NCBI GenBank assembly: GCA_023299965.1
Contig: JALZVN010000293.1
Coordinates: 1 to 18,303, forward strand
Reading direction: 5' to 3'
DNA length: 18,303 bases
Origin: Saprospiraceae bacterium
GTDB lineage: Bacteria > Bacteroidota > Bacteroidia > Chitinophagales > Saprospiraceae
Shown: piece by piece, positions 7,265-15,318 of the stretch
Position numbering within the stretch: the stretch's first letter is position 1
How the letters are laid out: every line of letters starts with the position of its first letter
The notes under the pieces: model-generated
The model's database searches: none
Told to the model about the DNA's origin: nothing
Seen by the model: only the letters and a program-made list of their open reading frames with translations
Position numbers and translations under genes: made by a program

Positions 7265-7301
7265 TAGGCCCCAAATAGCCACTATGCATATATAATAGAC
7301 C

Positions 7302-10300
7302 TTAGTCCACTTTAATTAATTTCTTGGTCAATTGTCCTGTCTCATTAAAGAGGCGAACATAATATGTCCCGGATGGCTGATTGCTCAAATCAAGCTTTTC
7401 GTTGATATTTGCACCATTATAAGCATTCAATAGAATATTTTGACCTAAGATATCATACACTGCTACATTAACAGTAGCGGGTTGGCTTAAGGCAATATCC
7501 AAAAAGAATTGTCCATTCGTTGGATTAGGACTTAAGTTGAATGATGAAATAATATCTAAATTATCTAAAGTCGCCGTAGTACCATCTAATTGTACTTCTA
7601 TCAGTTCCGTACATAAATTATCATCTGTAATAGTCACTGTATAGTTTCCAATAGCCAATCCTAAATTTAAGAAATTGTTACCTCCATCACTCCAATCATA
7701 TTGATATGGTGGTGTTCCTCCACTGGCATTAACAGTAACATCAAATAAATCAGAAGTTGCCCCTTGTTCAACGTCAAAACTTGCTACTAGATTAGTAGGT
7801 GAAATTATAGTTCTGCTTAGTACAAACTGACATCCATTACCATCTGTAATTTGTAGTGTATACTCTCCTCCTGGAATATTTACTCTATTACGAGTCTGTA
7901 TCCCATCATTCCACAGGTAAGTGTAAGGTTCTACCCCGTTTGAAATATTAACGACAATCGCACCGTCTTCCGTATCTGCGCAAGAAGCGTTATCAGTTGC
8001 TACTTCAAATTCTAAAGGAACAAAATCGCTAACAACATCAACTGAACCATTTGTAACACATCCACTGGCATCTTCTACCTCATATGTGTAAGTTCCTGTT
8101 TCTAGGTTAGAGATAAAAGTGGACGATGCACCAGTACTCCATAGTATATCATACGGCTCCGCACCTCCAGATATAACGAGCTCAGCAATAGCTAATGCTC
8201 CGCATGTCCCATCGAATCCTAGTGAATTTGCTACAAGTTCTGCAGGCTGAGGAAGATTTATTTGATCTATAAATATACATCCTGCATCATCCGTAATCGT
8301 AACTGCATAAGTAGACGCAATCAAACCTGAGAAAGACGGTAAACTAGTCGCAATATCATATGGTCCGGTACCTCCTGAAGGCTCTACTACTATACTACCA
8401 TCTGCCCCGCCGAAGCATGAAACTGGAGTAATCAAGTAATCAGCAGAAAGGCTTTCACAATTGGCCATCGTTCCATCAGAACCTACCATAATCGATTGTT
8501 CAGATACACATCCATTGTCATCCGTAACCGTAACAGTATATGTCCCCGGAGTTAATGCGCTTACCTCAGTAACATTGCCAAAGGCAACACTCCAATCTAT
8601 TTCGTATGGTTCAGATCCTCCATCGATACCAATCGTTATACTTCCATCTGCAGCAATATCATCAGATGTATTATTTACTTCTAATACATTAATAATAAGC
8701 TCTTCTGGCTCCGTAACGGCACCTTGTAAAACTATTTCACAATCATTAGCATCAGTAACGGTAATAATGAAGTCTCCCACACCTACGTTACCTTGAGTAG
8801 CACCCAATGAAGTACCAATACTGTAATCATAGAAATATGTACCAGATCCACCTTGAGCATCCACTGTAATAACACCATCTTCCTCGCCAAAGCAAGAAAC
8901 ATTTTGTACTTCAAAAGTAGCTGAAAAGCCATCACAAATATCGTCCATAACTCCAACAACAACCGACGCAGTCGTAAAGCAACCACTTGCATCCGTCGCT
9001 GTAACTGTATATTCTCCTGGTGCTAAATCTGAAATATCGGAACCTGATTCTTCATTTGACCACTCGTATGTGAAAGGAGTTGTACCTCCAAAGGCAATTG
9101 CATTTGCTGTACCATCATTTGTTGTTGCATTTGTTGCATCTGTCGCGCTTGCAAATAAATCAATCTCAGCTGGTTCATCAACAATAAAATTGATGATCGC
9201 TTGGCAACCATTTGCGTCTGTAATAGTAACCGCTCCAGGTCCGGCACAAGTCTCAATAGAGAATCCTTGTTGTCCATCAGACCAAGCAAAATCAAATGGC
9301 GCTTGACCACCCATAGTAATCAAATCAACTGTACCATCACAAGCACCAAAACAAGAAGCATCCGTTACCGATTCTTCTACTGTAAATTCGGCACATATGT
9401 CTAAGAAAGGAGCCACCTCTATACAATCTACAGCACTACATGAACCAGATCCAACTGTAACGCAGTATTCGCCTGCGGCAAGTCCTGAGGCAGTAGCTGT
9501 AGTCTGACCAGCACCATCATTCCATATATATGTATATTCCTCATTGCTATCTCCTCCTGAAGCTACAACTGAAGCTGTTCCATCTTGACCTCCCATAGCT
9601 GTAACGTTAGTTGCAGATAATGCAATTGTCAATTCTGAATCTGGTCCAGTAATTTCCGCCTCGTCAACATATTCACAGTTATTGGCGTCCGTAACGGTAA
9701 CTGCATAAGTACCTGTTGGCAGGTTTGACTGTACGCGAGTACCAGGTAATCCACCTGACCATGCATAGGTGATCGGCTCAGCGCCAGATAGAATATTTAC
9801 AATCAGTTCTCCATCCTCGTCTCCAAAACACGTAACATTTCTACTCAATACTAATTCTGCTTCGAATCCTGAGCAGTCTAATATAGCATCTTCAATAGTA
9901 ATACAGGCTTCATCTTCACATCCATTCGCATCAAAAAGTACTACGCAGTATTCACCTGGTCCAACTGGTCCAAATTCTAATCCATCTGTATTTTCTTCCC
10001 ATATAGCACCATAGCTACCGACTCCACCTGATCCAACTGCCGTAAGTATAGCATCCGCTGCACCTGGGCTAGAAATAGGTTGTACTTCAATTTCTACTTC
10101 TACAGGAGATGGTGAAATTATTATTGCTGTTGATGTTGTTACACACCCTACAGCATCCGTAACAGTTACAGAATATTCACCAGGCAATAGATTTTGCTGT
10201 ATATCCGTATCTGGTAAAGAAGGATCGCTCCAAGTAAACATAAATGGTTCTTCACCATTGATAACACTCACTTCGATAGCTCCATTATTAAAGCCGCTAC

Positions 10301-13300
10301 ATGAAACTTCTTCTATAGAAAGTTCAATACCAAATGATCCACAATTTGGAATCGCACCTCCAGCTACTTCTATGCAAGTCTCTTTACTACAATTATTACT
10401 ATCAGTAGCGATGACACAGTAGGTCCCAGGTCCTAGATTTGAAATAATAGGAGTGACAGCGGTAAAATCACCTGGTCCGGACCACGCAAATGTAATCTCT
10501 CCGGCACCTCCAATTGCTTCTGCTTCTGCAGATCCATCCATCGCTCCAACAATGCTTACATTACTGCTAGAGGCTGAAATTTCTATACCCATATCTGGTT
10601 GCTCAATCGTAAATGAATTTACTACAATACAATTATTACTATCGGTAATTGTCAATTCATAATCTCCAGCTTCCAGATCAGAAACAGATTCTGTATCAGC
10701 CATGTTTGACCAAGCAAAGGTGTAAGGTTCTACGCCACCAGTTGCTGCAGCTATTGCAATACCTGTTGCTTCACCACGACATAGAACGTCTTCAGAGCCG
10801 AACTCGACTATAGCCAATTCAGTAGGTTCGGAAATCATAACTGATGTTACAGTTTCGCATTCGTTTGCATCCGTAATGGTTACAAATGATTCACCTGAAG
10901 GTAAATTAACTGCCGTCTCTCCGGTCTCATTATTTGACCATAGATAATTATATGGAGGTGTACCTCCTAAAGTAATTGCCATTGCTGATCCATTCTCTTC
11001 GCCAAAACAAAGGACATTATTCAATAAGGCTAATTCTACATTATCATTTGTAAAGCCTGCACACTGATCTGCTCCTGCTCCAACCGTGAAGCAAGCTTGA
11101 GCAGTACACTGTGTTTCATCCACTACATCTAGACAATAATCTGCAGGTCCTAGTGATTCAATATTTGGAGTGCCTGCAGTAAAACTAGGAGGTCCTGACC
11201 AAGAGAACGTAATTGTTCCTACTCCTCCTGACACCATAGACTCTACAAAACCATCCATCTCCCCAAGAGCAGATTCATTCATTCCAGAAAGAGTAACTAT
11301 AAATTCTTCTGGTTGTGCGATACTTGTAATAGCAGTTGTAGGACAACCTTCTGCATCCATCGCCATTAATGTATATTCTCCAGGAGGTACATCAGTCACC
11401 TCAAGAGTAGTAAAATTCCCTGGTGTCCACAAGTAAGAATATGGCTCAACACCACCACTTACAACCCCACCAAGTGTTCCATCCTCTTGCCCAAAGCAAG
11501 TCACGTTAGTTCCTACTACTTCAAGCGTCATCTCTGGGCAGATCTTTCCTTCAACTGAAGCTCCTTTTACAGTCGTACAGTTGTTAGCATCCGTCACGGT
11601 CACTAAGAAGATTCCTCCTCCAAGACCTGTAATAATATCTGTATCCAGAGCACCGTTTGACCATTCATACTGATAAGGTGGAGTACCACCAAATACAGTG
11701 GTCGATGCAGAACCATCTAAAGCCCCTGGAGTTGTTTCATCAGAAGTAGATAACAACATATCTAATAAAGCAGGTTGCTCTACAATAGCTTCATAAACTA
11801 CACGACATCCAGCTTGATCACTCACGGTAATATCATAAATACCTGCAGCAAGATTTCCTTGCGAATCTACATTTGGTCCTACTGGCCATCCAAATACATA
11901 AGGAGGTGTACCGCCTGTAGCAGAAAGAGAAACCATACCATCCGTTTGTTCAAAACAAGATACTGGCTGAATAGTGGCCTGGACTTCAAGTGTACAATTT
12001 AGGTTTTCAATCACGAATGTCTCCACTAATTCACAATCGTTATTGATATCATTAATTGTTACCATATAAGTTCCGGCTGGTAAATCTTCAATATCTTCAG
12101 TAACTTCTCCATTTGACCACAAGTAACTGTAATCAGAGTCATCGTCAACAGTATTCAAGGTAATAGATCCATCATTGCTTCCAATATTTGATTCATCCTG
12201 TAATACTGGACTTATTGCAGGTAGTGTTGCTGGGAATATTTCAAAGTAGAATTCTTCAAAACAATCTGGCACACCAGAATCTGTAATTCGAATAAAAAAT
12301 TCTCCTTCTGTCAAATTATCATTCGTTGGAGAATTAAATAAGAGACCACCTGTTTGAGGAGGACCTCCTTTAGACCAAAATATAGTGGTATTTCCTTGAG
12401 TATTCGTTACAACTACTTCACCTGATCCAATGCCATTACCACCACAAGTTGGCTGCGTGATCACAACACTTACTTCTAGTTCACATTCAAATCCTACAAC
12501 TTCAACACAATCGGACTGTATACAGCCATTACCATCTGTAACAGTCACACAGTATACGCCTGGTTGTAATCCGGTTAAAAATGATTCTTGAAATTGGTTA
12601 GCATCATCCCAAATAAATGAGTACGGCGCTGTACCTCCGTCAGCTGTTGCAATAGCAGAACCATTATTAGCTCCAGCAAAAGAAATATCGTTGCCTATCA
12701 CAAAAAGCTCTAACACATCAGGTCCTCCTATAGAAACTTCCTGAATATGTTCACAGTCAAACTCTGTGTCTACTACAGTTACAGAATAAGTGCCTGCACA
12801 TAAATTTTCTAGAGATTCTCCTGTTTGTCCATTTACGTTATTACTCCATGTTATGACTGGATTCTGTACAAAACCATTTAATATCAAATCAATGTACCCC
12901 TCACAAGCATCACCACAAACCAAGTCACCTGAGTTGATTTGAAGACTTGATGCGCAACCATCTGTCAGGTTGATATTATCTAGGTAGAGGTTATTACCTC
13001 CGTCCCCTATGTTTATTATTTGGATTACCAAACGAGAAGCTCCAGCAAATTCGAATAATTCAATCACTTCGTTACTCCATTGATCTGGACTAGGTACGAA
13101 CTCGGTTCCTGTATTGACACTTACCGTAGCAAGATCTGCTCCTTCCTCTCTGTAGACTGTCGTAAAGTTCTGTCCACAATCATCTGACACTCTAATTTCT
13201 AAAGCATCATCTCCATCTATCAATATGCTGCTTCTATATGCTAAATCAAATGCCAATCGCGGATTTTCGATTTCTGAGAAATCTATAACTGGAAATTCAA

Positions 13301-15083
13301 TAATATCAATAGCACCGTTTCCATCAGGATCATTAAAGTTTCTAAAAACTAGGGCGTTTTCACCTACTCCGTACGCAGATACTGATTCACTTAATTCCCA
13401 TTCTCTAAAGTTATTTCCTACATCGATAGAATTTAGATTTGTTGAAGTAGGAAGATCCGTTTCGTCTTCAAAATCTTCAAATATATTTGGATCAAATACT
13501 TCTGGAGTATTTAAACTAATGGCTCTCTCATCGTTAAAACCATTTTCATCTTGTTCGCCGTTTGGATTAGTAGTCCAAGAAGTAAATTCAAAACTAAAAT
13601 CTGGAGATGTAAAAGGTGCTAAAGTAACTTCCTCCGTTTCTCCTTTTTCTAAATTTCCTGTCCAATTAAAAGCCACTGAACCAGGAGTTCCAGAAATCTT
13701 ATATCTAATAGTACATGAAGTAAGCGGGGTGTCCCCTACTCCATTGACAAGTAATACCACTGGTATAATTTCTTCTGCACTACAAAATTCTCCATTCACT
13801 GGACTGATAATAGTCTGAATACCCGCATCATGCTCTAGCACGATAGGAGGTCCACCACCACCTGTAGTAGGTCCACCACCACCTGTAGGTGCACCTGCTG
13901 TACAAGCAGTTGCAACAGTTTGCGCATTAGTCACCAAGCCATTTCTACTTGCCCATTGAGACGAAGTACCCAAAGCAATCGCTCTCATGACATCAGCTTG
14001 ACCAGTAGTAAAAGTCAGTGCACAAGCATCTGGTGAGTAATCCATGTAATTAATATACATATGTTCTTCACCACAAGTCATCGGTCCAGTAGGCCAAGTC
14101 GTACCGTTACATGACATCCGTTGAACGCTATTTGTATTTTCCCCTTGTATTGGCGTATCTGTAATACCATCATCATTATTACATCCTCCACTGTTGCCCC
14201 ATACGTGAGGAAGACCAAAACTGTGACCTACTTCATGCGTCAAAGTCTTACCCCCTTTTCCTGTAAATCTATAATCTTGAACACAACCATCAAGTACTCC
14301 ACCAGGTGTACCTGGGAAAGGGAAATATGCCCATCCTACCACTCCACCTTGAGCTGAGGTACCTGGTATAGGAAGAATCCAAACATTGTAGTAATCTAAC
14401 GTTGGCCATCCAGTCTGCGGCTTTATGGTTTGTCTAATAAAGTCTCTATCTGGCACACTTTGGTATTCATGTCTTACAATTCCTGATGTTGGTTGTCCTG
14501 AAGGGTCAACTTCGGCCAAACAAAATCTTAATTCTGGATTACCCTTTATAGCATCCCACCTTGGAGGCACATTTGGCCAACCTGAATTGGTAGCTGACAA
14601 ATCTTCATTAAGGGTCTCTAGCTGATCGATAATAGTCTGATCAGTAAGATTTTGCCCTTGTCCGATAGATTCTCCTGATTTATGTATGATGTGGAAGACA
14701 ATTGGCATATTGATTATTGTCGCTTGCCTATTACCTGCATTCTTTTCTCTAAACTCTCTACCTTGGCGTTGGAGTTCAGGAAGTATAACATTCGTATAAT
14801 GCTCTAATTTTTTATCGTAGTCTGGATCTGCCTTTTTCATGACATCAATACTGTGATCATGACCACAAGCGTGAAATTGTCCAGGCTGCTCAGGTATCTG
14901 TCCTTCGTGAGAATTTATAGCCTGCGCTGGTATCTGAGTGACTTCTTCTTTAAGGGTGTCCACAGTCGTTGTCAATATTTTCTCTTGCTCTAAATGAGCA
15001 GCAGAAAAATCAATCTGGTCAACAGCGCTTCCATTGAATGCAACACCGATAGCAAGTGCTACATATTTAATTAGATGGATCAT
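7302..15083 (-). CDS. Giant secreted M43-type metalloprotease with SprB-type repeat array and T9SS sorting domain
   Basis: A 2593-residue surface or secreted protein. Order: N-terminal hydrophobic signal segment (about 1-20); pro-region with an isolated Cys73 in HACGHDH; pappalysin-like (M43) zinc protease domain (about 120-395) with the metzincin motif HEVGHSFGLPH (283-293) and a Met-turn NYMDY (M347); Gly/Pro linker (about 398-413); beta-rich, CARDB-like stretch (about 415-530); jelly-roll-like region (about 535-710) with a CxxNF/DNINL pattern; about 23 SprB-type repeats (about 720-2500) built around PYxxxWS...G.Y.VTVTD..GC; and a C-terminal type A sorting domain (about 2515-2593, SPNPTNG...YDILGQ...SGTYYVRL...KLIKV). 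It should use Sec then T9SS, with the sorting domain removed and the protein attached or released. All protease metal ligands are present, so it is predicted active. Substrate unknown; SprB-type arrays serve as adhesins in gliding Bacteroidota, but this one may equally be a spacer or binding region. One intact frame, no breaks seen. Confidence 0.93.
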   Translation of the reverse strand: MIHLIKYVALAIGVAFNGSAVDQIDFSAAHLEQEKILTTTVDTLKEEVTQIPAQAINSHEGQIPEQPGQFHACGHDHSIDVMKKADPDYDKKLEHYTNVILPELQRQGREFREKNAGNRQATIINMPIVFHIIHKSGESIGQGQNLTDQTIIDQLETLNEDLSATNSGWPNVPPRWDAIKGNPELRFCLAEVDPSGQPTSGIVRHEYQSVPDRDFIRQTIKPQTGWPTLDYYNVWILPIPGTSAQGGVVGWAYFPFPGTPGGVLDGCVQDYRFTGKGGKTLTHEVGHSFGLPHVWGNSGGCNNDDGITDTPIQGENTNSVQRMSCNGTTWPTGPMTCGEEHMYINYMDYSPDACALTFTTGQADVMRAIALGTSSQWASRNGLVTNAQTVATACTAGAPTGGGGPTTGGGGPPIVLEHDAGIQTIISPVNGEFCSAEEIIPVVLLVNGVGDTPLTSCTIRYKISGTPGSVAFNWTGNLEKGETEEVTLAPFTSPDFSFEFTSWTTNPNGEQDENGFNDERAISLNTPEVFDPNIFEDFEDETDLPTSTNLNSIDVGNNFREWELSESVSAYGVGENALVFRNFNDPDGNGAIDIIEFPVIDFSEIENPRLAFDLAYRSSILIDGDDALEIRVSDDCGQNFTTVYREEGADLATVSVNTGTEFVPSPDQWSNEVIELFEFAGASRLVIQIINIGDGGNNLYLDNINLTDGCASSLQINSGDLVCGDACEGYIDLILNGFVQNPVITWSNNVNGQTGESLENLCAGTYSVTVVDTEFDCEHIQEVSIGGPDVLELFVIGNDISFAGANNGSAIATADGGTAPYSFIWDDANQFQESFLTGLQPGVYCVTVTDGNGCIQSDCVEVVGFECELEVSVVITQPTCGGNGIGSGEVVVTNTQGNTTIFWSKGGPPQTGGLLFNSPTNDNLTEGEFFIRITDSGVPDCFEEFYFEIFPATLPAISPVLQDESNIGSNDGSITLNTVDDDSDYSYLWSNGEVTEDIEDLPAGTYMVTINDINNDCELVETFVIENLNCTLEVQATIQPVSCFEQTDGMVSLSATGGTPPYVFGWPVGPNVDSQGNLAAGIYDITVSDQAGCRVVYEAIVEQPALLDMLLSTSDETTPGALDGSASTTVFGGTPPYQYEWSNGALDTDIITGLGGGIFLVTVTDANNCTTVKGASVEGKICPEMTLEVVGTNVTCFGQEDGTLGGVVSGGVEPYSYLWTPGNFTTLEVTDVPPGEYTLMAMDAEGCPTTAITSIAQPEEFIVTLSGMNESALGEMDGFVESMVSGGVGTITFSWSGPPSFTAGTPNIESLGPADYCLDVVDETQCTAQACFTVGAGADQCAGFTNDNVELALLNNVLCFGEENGSAMAITLGGTPPYNYLWSNNETGETAVNLPSGESFVTITDANECETVTSVMISEPTELAIVEFGSEDVLCRGEATGIAIAAATGGVEPYTFAWSNMADTESVSDLEAGDYELTITDSNNCIVVNSFTIEQPDMGIEISASSSNVSIVGAMDGSAEAEAIGGAGEITFAWSGPGDFTAVTPIISNLGPGTYCVIATDSNNCSKETCIEVAGGAIPNCGSFGIELSIEEVSCSGFNNGAIEVSVINGEEPFMFTWSDPSLPDTDIQQNLLPGEYSVTVTDAVGCVTTSTAIIISPSPVEVEIEVQPISSPGAADAILTAVGSGGVGSYGAIWEENTDGLEFGPVGPGEYCVVLFDANGCEDEACITIEDAILDCSGFEAELVLSRNVTCFGDEDGELIVNILSGAEPITYAWSGGLPGTRVQSNLPTGTYAVTVTDANNCEYVDEAEITGPDSELTIALSATNVTAMGGQDGTASVVASGGDSNEEYTYIWNDGAGQTTATASGLAAGEYCVTVGSGSCSAVDCIEVAPFLDICAEFTVEESVTDASCFGACDGTVDLITMGGQAPFDFAWSDGQQGFSIETCAGPGAVTITDANGCQAIINFIVDEPAEIDLFASATDATNATTNDGTANAIAFGGTTPFTYEWSNEESGSDISDLAPGEYTVTATDASGCFTTASVVVGVMDDICDGFSATFEVQNVSCFGEEDGVITVDAQGGSGTYFYDYSIGTSLGATQGNVGVGDFIITVTDANDCEIVLQGAVTEPEELIINVLEVNNTSDDIAADGSITIGIDGGSEPYEIDWSVAFGNVTEVSALTPGTYTVTVTDDNGCVSEQSIMVGSDGTMANCESLSADYLITPVSCFGGADGSIVVEPSGGTGPYDIATSLPSFSGLIASTYAVTITDDAGCIFIDQINLPQPAELVANSLGFDGTCGALAIAELVISGGAEPYDILWSTGASSTFISNLETGTYTYEVEDASGCVTNGSVDVVSDFVPLEFEVATDNASCADTEDGAIVVNISNGVEPYTYLWNDGIQTRNRVNIPGGEYTLQITDGNGCQFVLSRTIISPTNLVASFDVEQGATSDLFDVTVNASGGTPPYQYDWSDGGNNFLNLGLAIGNYTVTITDDNLCTELIEVQLDGTTATLDNLDIISSFNLSPNPTNGQFFLDIALSQPATVNVAVYDILGQNILLNAYNGANINEKLDLSNQPSGTYYVRLFNETGQLTKKLIKVD
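7305..7541 (-). other. T9SS type A C-terminal sorting domain of the giant protein
   Basis: The last 79 residues begin FNLSPNPTNGQFFLDI, contain VAVYDILGQNIL and SGTYYVRLFNETGQ, and end KKLIKVD. These are the three hallmark blocks of the type A (TIGR04183-like) sorting signal recognised by the T9SS machinery. It implies that the host has a type IX secretion system, although no T9SS component gene is in this window. Confidence 0.92.
7584..12926 (-). repeat. Array of about 23 diverged SprB-type protein repeats in two alternating classes
   Basis: Boundaries are approximate. Each unit is 55-75 residues: a first strand around DG.[IA].[VA], a GG[TV].PY.Y.WS centre, and a last part G.Y.VTVTD.NGC. 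A-type units open with a Cys-Phe-Gly-like motif (VSCFGEEDG, VTCFGDEDG, VLCFGEENG). B-type units open without Cys (SNIGSNDG, TTPGALDG, SALGEMDG, VTAMGGQDG) and are followed by a linker with one Cys before the next A unit. A and B mostly alternate, giving a higher-order period of roughly 120-150 residues. At DNA level the units are well diverged, with no long identical blocks. Confidence 0.85.
13849..13888 (-). repeat. 19-bp direct repeat encoding the Gly/Pro linker
   Basis: GGTCCACCACCACCTGTAG occurs at 13849-13867 and again at 13870-13888 (period 21 bases). It encodes the flexible linker TGGGGPTTGGGGPP that joins the protease domain to the following beta-rich region. An in-frame 21-bp unit like this can expand or contract by slippage without breaking the gene. 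Confidence 0.85.
14205..14237 (-). other. Zinc-binding active-site motif of the M43-type protease domain
   Basis: Encodes residues 283-293, HEVGHSFGLPH: zinc ligands H283, H287 and H293 and the general base E284, in the extended HExxHxxGxxH form shared by metzincins and pappalysins. The downstream Met-turn is M347. Confidence 0.92.
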
Positions 15084-15318
15084 ACGAAATATGTGTTTTT
15101 AGTTTTTAATGATTAAGCAAACCACGGCGTAGCCAAGTATAATTATGGGTGTGGTTCGTTCTGATTGTAATCGAAATTAGATCTGGAAGTCTAAAATCTT
15201 CGTATATAAATTAATCTCTCTATGACTGGAGGATTAGTCACTCTTAAAGATAGGAAGAAGTCAAGAAAATTGGCCTAAATTGACGGTCTTATTAAATAAA
15301 AAAGGAGTAAATATGACC

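Noticed and set aside
7090..7270. RNase P RNA or tmRNA in the structured segment
   Set aside because: GGAAGATAGTCCGTGC faintly recalls an RNase P conserved region and GGCCCCAAATAG another, but the segment is far too short and the remaining conserved regions are absent. The tmRNA ends and tag frame are also not found.
8783..9310. Two short - strand frames in another phase inside the SprB array
   Set aside because: They are out-of-phase readings of the repeat codons (runs of Leu, Met and Gln) and not independent genes.
7584..12926. DNA-level tandem repeat or recombination cassette
   Set aside because: The protein repeats are clear but the DNA units are strongly diverged, with no long identical blocks, so recent amplification or phase-variable recombination is not supported.
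13225..13818. 197-residue open frame on the + strand, antisense to the giant gene
   Set aside because: It lies fully inside a well-supported coding region with clear domain content; the translation is low-complexity Ser/Pro-rich and resembles no protein. Other + strand frames between 8461 and 14625 are rejected for the same reason.
15084..15318. Promoter for the giant gene
   Set aside because: The best -7 candidate, TATACTTG on the - strand at 15134-15141, has one mismatch and no -33 element at the usual spacing.
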